A stretch of DNA of 64,000 nucleotides from Accumulibacter sp. (GTDB lineage: Bacteria > Pseudomonadota > Gammaproteobacteria > Burkholderiales > Rhodocyclaceae), in assembly GCA_017302455.1 (NCBI GenBank), contig JAFLDO010000003.1, forward strand, positions 62,001 to 126,000, in the 5' to 3' direction. Made by a program: the position numbers and the translations under genes. A model generated the notes under the pieces. That model had not been told where the DNA came from. It made no database searches and was given only the letters and a program-made list of their open reading frames with translations. Every line of letters starts with the position of its first letter. Within the stretch, counting starts at the first letter, position 1. Below, piece by piece: positions 11,801-19,044 of this stretch.

Positions 11801-12456
11801 AGTTCCAGGCGACTGAAGGGCATTCTGGCTATTGGATAGAGGAATCCGAAGGAAGGAGTGCGCTTCTCAAAGGTGAGCCGGATGTTGGTCAACACATGGA
11901 TTACATGGGCTATCGCTGGCTTCACCGTCGAATTGCTCGCAACACTGACTCTCGGACACTAATTACGACAATTGCTCCCCCCAAGGTCTTCACGGAGATG
12001 AACAGCACGACACTGAATGTCGCCGCCACGGGCATGAACTACATAGAGATGTGCTATTGGTGCGCAATTTCCAACAGCTTCGTTCTGGACTGGATGCTGA
12101 GGCAAAGTGTCACCACCACCATCAATATGTTCTTTCTATACCAATTGCCTGTGCCGCGCTTACGGTCGGGCGACCGCCAATGTGATTCCTTAGCGAAGCG
12201 TGCCGCCCGCCTCATTTGCACCACCCCCGAATTCGACGCGCTGGCTAGAGAGGTTGGACTGGAACATCACCAGCCCCTAAACACCCTCGAACGTGCACAC
12301 CTTCGCGCCGAACTCGACGGCCTGGTGGCACATCTTTACGGCCTCAACGAAGCCGAATTCGCCCACGTCCTCGGGAGTTTCCCGCTGGTGCCTGAGCCAG
12401 TGAAACTTGACGCCCACAATGCCTACCGCCGTGTGGCACAAGGGTTGGTCACCTGA
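8878..12456 (+). CDS. Eco57I-type N6-adenine DNA methylase
   Basis: Protein of 1,192 residues. SAM-binding motif I DPAVGSGAF is at about 432-440, and the catalytic NPPW (TNPPWEVF) starts at residue 677; this spacing and motif class mark gamma-type N6-adenine methylases of the Eco57I/type IIG group. The N-terminal 300 residues carry no obvious PD-(D/E)xK nuclease, and the C-terminal third could hold target recognition. Start ATG 8878 is preferred over an upstream in-frame start because it follows the helicase stop by two bases. Likely role: self-marking of host DNA for the helicase/nuclease, or direct restriction-modification. Confidence 0.88.
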   Translation: MSKLDLPAFQKHLSAFAFTPLFVEVLGWNHPAASERDWQIDQVKAGTHSTYSRRMVAELAGVAVLQVVADSTWPDESQRMAIWRHVSQRHHENLIIFTDRREDPGQSLWFWVKRGKDTSTGKPKTTARRHEYFRGQPVDLFASKLHALVVELSELDAGGRLPVLEVARRLAAALDVEKTTKRFFTRYQEQHAALLQAIEGIADERDRRWYASVVLNRLMFVWFLQKKGFLNCGDYDYLPSKLQESRARGENRFFGEFLNALFFDAFARPEDQRSAQARNLTGCIPFLNGGLFLHHKLELDANRQPRVGTSLRIPDAAFAGVFEVFAAFTWHLDDTSAGNPEEINPDVLGYIFEKYINQKAFGAYYTRPEITGYLAERSIHKLVLERINVPALPEFNLPAIHFNSVAELLARMDTRTALKLVGEVLPSITVLDPAVGSGAFLVAALKALINIYYAVVGRAGMGASRELETWLRGIQKSHPSVGYYIKRRVVSDNLYGVDIMEEACEIAKLRLFLAMVSSVNRVEDLEPLPNIDFNILPGNSLVGLMRVDEHEFDRRQDDLFKPPFRRLLEEKSRKLDVYRHTAADLGKSTDLRVLRDDIDAEMDYAAGILNELLRDQFEALGVKYEQATWDADKQGLGKTKKIRIERVHIDAQTPLHWGYVFDQVMQKRGGFDIILTNPPWEVFKPQAKEFFADHSELVTKNKMTIKEFEKEQGKLLKNKSIREAWLEYESRFPHINKFFRSAPEYGHQVAWVDGRKVPTDLNLYKLFVERCFSLLRPSGHCGIVIPSGIYTDLGAKGLRDLLFNRTRIEGLFCFENRKEIFEGVHRSFKFVVLTFEKTASLRVQQSGEMNASAPPDDLLSPARTGELGTTCFPAAFMRLDLAELDRFPGEGAIQMDVELIKRLSPDSHSIMEFKGEMDIQIVEKMLRFPSLGEHVNGTWNLRLTREFHMTDDSFRFRNEAGPGRLPLFTGKMFHQFQATEGHSGYWIEESEGRSALLKGEPDVGQHMDYMGYRWLHRRIARNTDSRTLITTIAPPKVFTEMNSTTLNVAATGMNYIEMCYWCAISNSFVLDWMLRQSVTTTINMFFLYQLPVPRLRSGDRQCDSLAKRAARLICTTPEFDALAREVGLEHHQPLNTLERAHLRAELDGLVAHLYGLNEAEFAHVLGSFPLVPEPVKLDAHNAYRRVAQGLVT

Positions 12457-12473
12457 GCCAAAGGGAAAATATC

Positions 12474-13667
12474 ATGCACATCAAGTCCATCGCCATCGAA
12501 AACTTCAAATCATTGAAGAACAGCGGCGTCGTCCGCATGAAGCCCCTCACGGTACTAATCGGCAATAACGGTAGCGGCAAATCCAGTCTGCTGGAGGCGG
12601 TGGAAACCTATCGCCAGGTCGTGCTGGAGGGCGTCGATGCGGCGATGGAACATTGGCAAGGCTTCGAGCATATCCGCCACAAGGGAGCGGTATCTCGCTT
12701 GACCACGGCTGCTCGCGTTGACCCCACGCGGCAGCATGGGGCCATGAGTTTCAAGTTGAAGTTGGCCATGCCTTTTGGGCCGGTTGACCTTAGCCTCAAG
12801 GTGAATGTGCGGGAGGCAGGAAATCGACTCTACATCCAGGAGGAGCGCTTCCGAATAGGCAAGGAGCCGGAATTGACCCGCGAGCGAGTCATTCATCCGC
12901 AAGCCTTGGCTGAAGACCGGTCGGCCATGTTCGGGGTGCCGGCTCTGGCAGAAACCGCCGAAGCCCTCCGTGAGACTTTATTTCTTCGCCTGAACCCGGA
13001 TGCCATAGGCAATCTGCAGCCGCTCAGACGAACTGGTGGGCGCATGCGCTTGTCCGGCGACGGCGCCAACGTGGCGGAATATCTCATCGACCTGCGCGAA
13101 CGTTCGCCGAGCGCGTTCGACACGGTCGCCCAGGCGATGCGCTTCGTGTTGCCCTACGCTCTCGATGTGGAGCCGAAGATCATGGATGCCGGCCTGCTGC
13201 GCAGGGGTTATGTGCAATTGCTGGAAGACCGCTACGAGATCCCCGGTTGGTTGATGTCTTCCGGCTCCCTGCGCGTATTGCCTCTGGTAGCGACCCTGCT
13301 GGACCCGGACCCGCCGACGGTGGCGTTCATAGAGGAATTGGAAAACGGCCTCGACCCGCGCACCGTGGGTCTGGTCATCGACCTGATGCGAGATGCCACG
13401 CGCAGCGGGCGCACCCAAGTCATCGCCACCACCCATTCACCCTATCTGCTGGACATGCTTGACCTCGATGATGTACTGCTTTGCGAGCGTGGCCCCGGCG
13501 GCCCGGAGTTTACCTGGCCTGCGGGTCGAAATGACATGGAACCCTGGCGCACCCGTTTCCTGCCCGGCCGGCTCTACACCATGAACGCCTTGCAGCGGCT
13601 CGTAGCCCACCCTGCCGTTGAGCAAGAACCTGAGGCGCCGGAAGGCGGTTGGGGAGAAGACGAGTGA
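12474..13667 (+). CDS. ABC/SMC-like defence ATPase, module 1
   Basis: AAA_15/AAA_21-type ATPase of 397 residues. Seen: Walker A GNNGSGKS at 30-37, an ABC-like signature region (SSGSLRVLPL), Walker B FIEELENGLDP, and the H-loop TTHSPYLLDML. The start ATG follows AGGGAAA. It is the third gene of the module and overlaps the next gene as GTGA. Such ATPases often gate a partner nuclease or TOPRIM protein in phage defence (OLD, PARIS and related systems). Here the partner is the TOPRIM-like gene at 13664. The specific trigger is not visible from sequence. Confidence 0.85.
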   Translation: MHIKSIAIENFKSLKNSGVVRMKPLTVLIGNNGSGKSSLLEAVETYRQVVLEGVDAAMEHWQGFEHIRHKGAVSRLTTAARVDPTRQHGAMSFKLKLAMPFGPVDLSLKVNVREAGNRLYIQEERFRIGKEPELTRERVIHPQALAEDRSAMFGVPALAETAEALRETLFLRLNPDAIGNLQPLRRTGGRMRLSGDGANVAEYLIDLRERSPSAFDTVAQAMRFVLPYALDVEPKIMDAGLLRRGYVQLLEDRYEIPGWLMSSGSLRVLPLVATLLDPDPPTVAFIEELENGLDPRTVGLVIDLMRDATRSGRTQVIATTHSPYLLDMLDLDDVLLCERGPGGPEFTWPAGRNDMEPWRTRFLPGRLYTMNALQRLVAHPAVEQEPEAPEGGWGEDE

Positions 13668-14260
13668 GCACGATCGGCATCATCTGCGAGGCGGGGTTGG
13701 GCTCGGAGGATGAGCAGGTTCTTCGCCATCTCGCAGGGCGCATTCGCCCCGACGCGACGCCGATGATTCGGCCTTTGGGAAGGAAACCGGACCTGATTGC
13801 GCAGTGCGGCCAAGTGGCCCAGGCCCTGTTCGATTCCGGATGTGAACGGGTATTGGTTGTCTGGGACGTATTTCCCCGTTGGGGCCGCCCGGACGGCGAA
13901 GAACAGGATATCGCCGATATTCGGGCCATATTGACGCAAGCAGGGTTGGCAGACCATCCCTGCCTGTTTCTGGTGGCGATCCAGGCCGAACTCGAAGCGT
14001 GGCTGCTGGCGGATGGCTCAGCACTGTCCGCCACGCTCTCGCGACCGACTCACCCAGTGATCATCGGGCACACAAGAAATGTCGAGCACAACACCAATCC
14101 GAAGAAGCGACTGGAAAGGATCTTTGGACAGCACGGACGTAGCTATACGCCAAAGACCGATGCGCTTGCCATCATCAAGCAGGTGCCCGCCAATTTCGGC
14201 ATGCTGGGCAAGCTCAGGGCCTTCAAGAGGCTTGGTCGATCATTGACGCAGTCTTGTTGA
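13664..14260 (+). CDS. TOPRIM-like (DUF4276-type) protein, module 1
   Basis: Protein of 198 residues starting GTG at 13664, overlapping the ATPase stop (GTGA). Acidic motifs suggest a TOPRIM-like metal site: an N-terminal Glu (IICEAGLGSE), VLVVWD in the middle and AELEAWLLAD. This pattern is seen in small DUF4276 proteins encoded next to ATPases. A TTG at 13649 in the same frame is a poorer start. It probably acts as the effector nuclease of the upstream ATPase; this is inference from family layout. Confidence 0.65.
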   Translation: MSTIGIICEAGLGSEDEQVLRHLAGRIRPDATPMIRPLGRKPDLIAQCGQVAQALFDSGCERVLVVWDVFPRWGRPDGEEQDIADIRAILTQAGLADHPCLFLVAIQAELEAWLLADGSALSATLSRPTHPVIIGHTRNVEHNTNPKKRLERIFGQHGRSYTPKTDALAIIKQVPANFGMLGKLRAFKRLGRSLTQSC

Positions 14261-14369
14261 AGTTGGCATAGAGCGATCATCCAAACGGCCACGGAGCGCC
14301 TTCCCGCTCCCATACCGCTAGAACCCATGGCCAAGCGCGACATCGCGTAGGGGAAATCCGCCAAGGAGC

Positions 14370-14405
14370 CGGATTTGTTATCTGAAGGTATGGATAACAA
14401 ATCCG
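14370..14405. repeat. Perfect 13-bp inverted repeat
   Basis: CGGATTTGTTATC (14370-14382) and its exact complement GATAACAAATCCG (14393-14405), with a 10-base loop. It sits 110 bases after the module 1 stop in an AT-richer stretch (14260-14470) with no gene. There is no clean T-run, so it could be a weak terminator, an operator or an element end. Confidence 0.7.
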
Positions 14406-14521
14406 CAGAAATTTGATTTTCTCAATAATTCAATGCGATGCTTGGAACGTTGTTCACCACTTGGTTTCTGGAAGATGGCGCGCACGGGATCGGTGAGCAG
14501 ACATTGGTCGCGTGCAGCCTT

Positions 14522-14587
14522 GCTGCAAGAGGCGGACGATGAGCCGCCGGCATGAGATCGCCAGAAGGCTGGAAGCACTGTCCGATA
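14522..14587 (+). repeat. Junction repeat, copy B between the two modules
   Basis: Second copy of the alpha-end/gamma-start junction. The 17 bases before ATG 14539 match copies A and C at 13 of 17. The 49 bases from that ATG match the real gamma start at 44 of 49, encoding MSRRHEIARRLEALSD before running to a stop at 14610. A frame from ATG 14475 ends ALLQEADDEPPA at 14555, echoing the alpha tail. It is a decayed relic, older than copies A and C by its mismatches, and holds more gamma sequence than copy A. Confidence 0.85.
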
Positions 14588-14685
14588 CACTACCAGCCTC
14601 AACGGGCTGAACCGGGAGAGCAAGGAGTGGCATCAGCCGAGCGCAGCGAAGCTTCAACCCGCACTGAACTTGAAGGGGCAAGACA

Positions 14686-15891
14686 ATGATTGACCCGGTT
14701 TTTCTCACGCGTGTGGTCCTGCGCAACTACAAGAGCATTGGTTACTGCGACGTGCGACTCAATCCACTCACCTATCTGGTGGGGGCCAACGGATCGGGCA
14801 AGAGCAACTTCCTGGACGCCCTGCACCTGGTACGGGATGCCCTGGCCGGTTCTCTCGACAATGCCCTGAACGAACGTGGCGGATTGAACGAGGTGCGGCG
14901 GCGCTCCAGTGGTCATCCGACGAACTTCGGCATCCGGCTCGAGTTCGCGTTGAACAACGGGCAAGCCGGCCACTACGCTTTCAATATCGGCGCGCTGGCG
15001 GGCCGCGGTTACGAGGTGCAATTCGAGGAGTGCGTGCTTGGCGGTGTCGGCAAGGGTCCGTTTTTCCGTATCGAACGCGGCAACCTCAAGGCAAGCAGCG
15101 AGACGACATTTCCAGCGGTAACCGCCGATCGTCTGGCGCTGGTGGCCGCGTCGGGGATGGCGGTCTTTCGCCCGGTGTTCGATGCCCTGACGGCGATGGG
15201 CTTCTACAACCTGAATCCGAAGTTGATGCGCGAGCTGCAGAAGCCACAGGAAGGACGCTTGCTCAAGCCCGTGGGGGAAAACATCGCGAGCGTGATCGGA
15301 CATCTGGAACGGGTCGCAACCGACAGGCTGGAGATTATCCAGGAGTATCTTCAGATGGTTGCGCCGATGGTTCACGGCGTCGAGCGCAAGCCGATCGGGC
15401 CGATGGAAACCCTGGAGTTCCGCCAGGACATGGCTGGAGCAAAACATCCCTGGCGATTTCCGGCACAGAACATGTCCGACGGCACGCTGCGAGCACTTGG
15501 CGTGTTGACTGCGCTGTTCCAGGGAAACCGGGATTACGCGCCATCGCTAGTGGGTATCGAGGAACCGGAAACAGCGCTTCACCCGGCCGCCAGCGCTGCC
15601 TTGCGCGAGGCGCTTGCGCGCGCCTCGGAAGACACCCAGGTGATCGTTACCAGCCACAGCCCAGACTTGCTGGACGACCGGGAACTGAGTCCCGACGCCC
15701 TGCTGGCAGTGGTTTCCGAGGGCGGCGAGACGCGGATTGCGCCATTGGACGAAGCCGCGCGCATGGCTATGCGCGACCAGCTTTTTTCGGCTGGAGAACT
15801 CTTCCGGCTGAATCAACTGGCGCCTGATCGGGCGGTGCTTGCCGCCCAAGAACAGGAACAAGCCGATCTGTTTGGCCAGGTCGAGCCGTGA
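14686..15891 (+). CDS. ABC/SMC-like defence ATPase, module 2
   Basis: AAA_21-type ATPase of 401 residues. Walker A GANGSGKS at 33-40, ABC-like signature NMSDGTLR, Walker B LVGIEEPE, H-loop TSHSPDLLD. It resembles the module 1 ATPase in plan but not closely in sequence. GAAGGGG lies 7-13 bases before the ATG. GTGA overlap with the next gene implies coupled expression as a two-gene system. The 75 bases between copy B and this gene hold no further gene. Confidence 0.87.
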   Translation: MIDPVFLTRVVLRNYKSIGYCDVRLNPLTYLVGANGSGKSNFLDALHLVRDALAGSLDNALNERGGLNEVRRRSSGHPTNFGIRLEFALNNGQAGHYAFNIGALAGRGYEVQFEECVLGGVGKGPFFRIERGNLKASSETTFPAVTADRLALVAASGMAVFRPVFDALTAMGFYNLNPKLMRELQKPQEGRLLKPVGENIASVIGHLERVATDRLEIIQEYLQMVAPMVHGVERKPIGPMETLEFRQDMAGAKHPWRFPAQNMSDGTLRALGVLTALFQGNRDYAPSLVGIEEPETALHPAASAALREALARASEDTQVIVTSHSPDLLDDRELSPDALLAVVSEGGETRIAPLDEAARMAMRDQLFSAGELFRLNQLAPDRAVLAAQEQEQADLFGQVEP

Positions 15892-16517
15892 TTGCGGTTG
15901 CGGCGATCGTCGAGGGTGCCGGCGAGGTGGCCGCGCTGCCGATTCTGCTGCGACGGATCAACGACTGGCGCACTCCGGATGTCCATTTGCAGGCGCCCCC
16001 GCCGATTCGCGTTCACCGGGATCGATTCCTGAATCGGGACGATGAGTTCCGCCGGCACTTGCTGTTGGCCGCCGCCAAGTGTGGCGAACAAGGCTGGATT
16101 CTCGTGCTGCTCGACGCCGACGATGACTGTCCGGCTGAGTTGGGCCAACAGATTCTCGAGCGTGCAACTGCATACGTTCCGCACCGTCGGGTGTCGGTCG
16201 TACTGGCCAACAGGGAATACGAGGCCTGGTTCATCGCCGCAGCTGAATCGCTCGATGGCCAACGCGGTTTCGCATTCAAGCCTGCTGAAGCGATTGATGC
16301 CGAAGGTCCGCGCAACGCCAAGGGGTGGATCACGGCGCACATGTGCGGCGGCAGTTACGGAGAAACGACCGACCAGCCGGCTTTTTCGGCGCGCATGGAC
16401 CTGCAGCAGGCATACGCCCACAGCCAGTCTTTTCGCAAGCTTTGCAGCGAGTGGGCAAGGCAGATGGCCTTCGCATGTGCAGGGTTGCAGGAGGTGGGCG
16501 ATGAGCCGCCGGCGTGA
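15888..16517 (+). CDS. DUF4276-type TOPRIM-like protein with ATPase-alpha tail
   Basis: Protein of 209 residues, GTG start at 15888. Seen: VEGAGE near the N-terminus, LLDADDDC in the middle and ANREYEAWF, the pattern of DUF4276 / TOPRIM-like effectors paired with ATPases. The last ten residues, LQEVGDEPPA, match the alpha subunit end ([10 protein letters not shown]) because the gene runs into junction copy C. It therefore overlaps the gamma start by 17 bases exactly as alpha would. This suggests the insertion preserved coupling to gamma. Whether the tail matters for effector function is unknown. Confidence 0.78.
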   Translation: MIAVAAIVEGAGEVAALPILLRRINDWRTPDVHLQAPPPIRVHRDRFLNRDDEFRRHLLLAAAKCGEQGWILVLLDADDDCPAELGQQILERATAYVPHRRVSVVLANREYEAWFIAAAESLDGQRGFAFKPAEAIDAEGPRNAKGWITAHMCGGSYGETTDQPAFSARMDLQQAYAHSQSFRKLCSEWARQMAFACAGLQEVGDEPPA

Positions 16518-16549
16518 GATCGCCAGGCGGCTGGACGCGCTGTCCGATA
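16484..16549 (+). repeat. Junction repeat, copy C (at the intact gamma start)
   Basis: 17 bases of alpha-end-like sequence (two mismatches to copy A) followed by the true gamma start. It is the right boundary of the defence insertion. The preceding sequence belongs to the DUF4276-type gene, not to alpha, showing that the alpha-like 17 bases are a duplication. Confidence 0.88.
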
Positions 16550-17358
16550 TCGGCGGCATCATGTCGGCGATGAAAGGCCTGGCGCTGATGGAGACCCGCA
16601 TCCTGACGGACTTCCTCGTCAGCCAGCAGCGCATGGTGGCGGGGATCGAGACGGCCGCTGCCGATTTCCTGGCCTGGCACGCCGAACTTGTCAGCGAACC
16701 GTTCGCAGGGCGGGAACTCTGCGTACTGGTGGGCTCGGAACAGGGCTTCTGCGGCGATTTCAACGAAGCGCTGCTGGCAGGCATGGAGGCAGTGTGTCAG
16801 GCAAAGGCGACGCCCGTTCGTTGGCTTGTTGTCGGCAGCCGTCTGGCGGCCCGAATCGGCGAACGTGACGGCGTCGATTTGGCCCAGCCGGGGGCCATTG
16901 TCGCCGACGAAGTGCCGGCCGTCCTGCTGCGCTTGACGCGCGAGCTGAGCGGCTTCATGGCCCGCGACGAGTTCGCCGGTTACGGGCTCTCAGCCCTCTA
17001 TCATTGTGATGCCACCGGCGATCTCCGCATGCGTCACTTGCTGCCCTTGCGCGACCTGCCCGCACCCGAACGGGCGCGCGCCCACGCGGCGGAACTGAAT
17101 CTGCCTCCCACGGAGTTCCTGCGTGGATTGACCGGGCATTATCTGCACGCGGTCCTCAACGAGGTGCTGTACAGCTCGCTGATGGCCGAAAACCGGCAAC
17201 GGCAGGCGCATATGGATCGCGCCCTGCAGCGACTCGATGACGACAGCGCACGGCTGAAACGCCGCTACAACACCCAGCGTCAGGAGGAGATCACCGAGGA
17301 AATCGAGCTCATCCTGCTCTCGGCGGACATGCTCGAGGAAACCGGACAGCCCTCCTGA
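16501..17358 (+). CDS. atpG: N-type ATPase, subunit gamma
   Basis: Central rotor shaft of F1, 285 residues. Seen: N-terminal helix MSRRREIARRLDAL...IMSAMKGLALMETR and C-terminal helix NTQRQEEITEEIELILLSADML, which form the coiled coil; the core contains GSEQGFCGDFNEALL. The gene looks intact, so the ATPase could still assemble if it is transcribed. It starts inside the DUF4276-type gene and no strong promoter is evident just upstream. The last gene of the operon; the following 100 bases hold no clear terminator. Confidence 0.92.
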   Translation: MSRRREIARRLDALSDIGGIMSAMKGLALMETRILTDFLVSQQRMVAGIETAAADFLAWHAELVSEPFAGRELCVLVGSEQGFCGDFNEALLAGMEAVCQAKATPVRWLVVGSRLAARIGERDGVDLAQPGAIVADEVPAVLLRLTRELSGFMARDEFAGYGLSALYHCDATGDLRMRHLLPLRDLPAPERARAHAAELNLPPTEFLRGLTGHYLHAVLNEVLYSSLMAENRQRQAHMDRALQRLDDDSARLKRRYNTQRQEEITEEIELILLSADMLEETGQPS

Positions 17359-17457
17359 TGCCTTCAGGAGCGTACCGGTTTCTCGCTCACCTTTCGTCCT
17401 TCCGAACCAGGGCGAAGTTGCCGTCGCGTGCGCCTGGCAGCCCGCTCGCCGACTCTG

Positions 17458-18237
17458 CTACTTGGCTTGCGGACTGATCCCACGCAACTCGGCGAAGCGC
17501 TTAGCGATCTGTTTCGACCACTTGTCGAAGGCGTTGCGTGCATACGACCACGACTGGAACGAGTTCATGTAGCCACTGATCCAGGTGCTCGTTGCTCCGG
17601 ACGCGCCGCTCTCGACGTCTGCCGCATACTTCCGGCCGATCTGGGTGTCGATGCACTCGGCAAGGATCGCCTCGCTGGCTCCGTCCAGAAACTGGATCTC
17701 CACGCCGGTTTGGCCCAGATAGGGCGTCGATCCGGCCGGACCGCCGGCGGCGACGCCCGAGCCGGCCTCCGCGACGAATCCGTAGGGGATAAGGGTTCCC
17801 ATGGCGCTGCGACCGACACTGGTGGGTACCAGATCGGTCAGGGCGATGCGCAATACCACGACGCCCGCTCCAGGCTTGTCGACGATTTCCATCTGCGGTT
17901 TGAGCGCGGTGACCAGCGACTTGTAGAAGTAGTCGGTGAGCGCCTTCAGATCTGCCGGGTCAACGCCCTTGGTCTGTTCATCCTTGAGGGTAACGACCAT
18001 GCGGCTGATCATGACCTGGTTGTATGCCTTGAGATCAAGGCCGGGCTGCCGCCAGCACAGTGCGCCGTCGCCGCCGGGTGCTTTTTCCATCTTCGCGTAA
18101 TCGCTCAGAAAGCCGGTGCGAGTCGCCTTCTTCGGGTCGCTCGCGGTGACGTTGCTGCCTGAGTCGGCCATGTTGGCGCAACCGCTCAGCAGGACCAGCA
18201 GGCCTGCAGCGGTGGCGTACTTCGCTTGGTGTGACAT
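17458..18237 (-). CDS. DUF3313-type lipoprotein
   Basis: Exported lipoprotein of 259 residues. Lipobox LLSGC with Cys20 after a short hydrophobic signal. The mature part contains FLSDYAKMEK and LTDLVPTSVGRS, the pattern of the DUF3313 family of predicted outer-membrane-linked lipoproteins of unknown role. Convergent with atpG, 100 bases apart. The start ATG is at the 18237 end, before a 280-base region with only a REP-like hairpin. Confidence 0.75.
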   Translation of the reverse strand: MSHQAKYATAAGLLVLLSGCANMADSGSNVTASDPKKATRTGFLSDYAKMEKAPGGDGALCWRQPGLDLKAYNQVMISRMVVTLKDEQTKGVDPADLKALTDYFYKSLVTALKPQMEIVDKPGAGVVVLRIALTDLVPTSVGRSAMGTLIPYGFVAEAGSGVAAGGPAGSTPYLGQTGVEIQFLDGASEAILAECIDTQIGRKYAADVESGASGATSTWISGYMNSFQSWSYARNAFDKWSKQIAKRFAELRGISPQAK

Positions 18238-18434
18238 CGGAGCCTTCCCTCAATGTTGGAGGGTCGGGACTCTACCACTTCCGGCGTATCCACCGCCAGT
18301 TGGAACCGCAAGTGCCGTCAGAAGGAAGGCGAGGCGACGTCGGTTCGGCCGCCCGCAGCTGTGCGACAATCCGGCTTCGGCGGTCTGAGTTACCGCCATT
18401 GAATCGCGCCGGTCCGCGGGCTGGCGCACCGTAG

Positions 18435-18459
18435 GTCGCGGGGGCTTCCGCCTCGCGAC
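18435..18459. repeat. REP-like hairpin
   Basis: GTCGCG and CGCGAC flank a GC-rich centre with an extra partial pairing. It is preceded by GTAG and resembles the short REP-type palindromes scattered in proteobacterial intergenic DNA. It sits between the divergent lipoprotein and TlpA-like genes. A single copy here cannot prove a family. Confidence 0.4.
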
Positions 18460-18518
18460 GTCAGCGAAACCGGGAGAAATCGATCAACGCGAATGCGCCC
18501 TCGTCGCGCGTATGCTGG

Positions 18519-19034
18519 TTGTCGTCTTTGCGCGCGCTCCTCGGCGGGCTGGCGATGGCGTGCGCGCCAGTGCTGGGCGGCAGCGGGGTGCACGCTTCGG
18601 AGTTGGCGAAAGTGCGCGCCACTCGGCTGCCGACGCCGATCGATGGCCGCCTCAACTCGCTCATCGCCACCCATCCTGGTCAACCCGTACTGGTCAATTT
18701 CTGGGCCTCGTGGTGCGAACCCTGCCGCGAGGAAATGCCGTCGCTGCAGCGCCTGGCCGACCGCTCGCGTCGTGCTGGCCTGGTGGTGATCACCGTCGCA
18801 GTCGCCGACAGGCTCGACCAGGTCGACAGATTCCTCGCGGATCACGCCATCCAGCTACCGGTCGTCGACGATCGCGATCAGGTCATCAGCCGCGCCTGGG
18901 GCGCCCGTGTGCTGCCGGGCACGGTGCTTCTCGATCGTCATCACCGCATACGGCTGCGCGGCCAGGGCGCCATCGACTGGGACTCCCCCACCGCCGGCCG
19001 ACACCTTCACCCCTTCCTCAAACCACCCAAATAG
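18519..19034 (+). CDS. TlpA-like thiol:disulfide oxidoreductase
   Basis: Thioredoxin-fold protein of 171 residues, with a putative signal peptide (about residues 1-26) and active site WCEPC in VNFWASWCEPCREEM. VLPGTVLLDRHHRIR supplies the cis-Pro region (LPGT). Start is TTG at 18519, since the upstream in-frame region lacks a better one; an ATG at 18512 is in another frame. Periplasmic reductase of the TlpA/ResA type, partner unknown. Ten bases separate it from the transglutaminase-like gene, so they probably form one operon. Confidence 0.8.
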   Translation: MSSLRALLGGLAMACAPVLGGSGVHASELAKVRATRLPTPIDGRLNSLIATHPGQPVLVNFWASWCEPCREEMPSLQRLADRSRRAGLVVITVAVADRLDQVDRFLADHAIQLPVVDDRDQVISRAWGARVLPGTVLLDRHHRIRLRGQGAIDWDSPTAGRHLHPFLKPPK

Positions 19035-19044
19035 GAATCGCTCC

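Larger units (their letters stand above)
5396..16500 (+). other. Defence gene insertion inside the N-ATPase operon
   Basis: About 11.1 kb of co-oriented genes separating atpA from atpG, bounded by copies A and C of the atpA/atpG junction and divided by copy B. Module 1 (about 5.4-14.5 kb) is helicase-PLD, methylase, ATPase and TOPRIM-like protein. Module 2 (about 14.6-16.5 kb) is ATPase and TOPRIM-like protein. No integrase, transposase, terminal inverted repeats or tRNA target was found, so the mobilisation route is unknown. Transcription of gamma would have to read through the defence genes or use an internal promoter. Confidence 0.85.

Noticed and set aside
16042..16500. Upstream extension of the gamma reading frame
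   Set aside because: It overlaps the DUF4276-type gene and has no gamma-like sequence; the conserved N-terminus begins at 16501.
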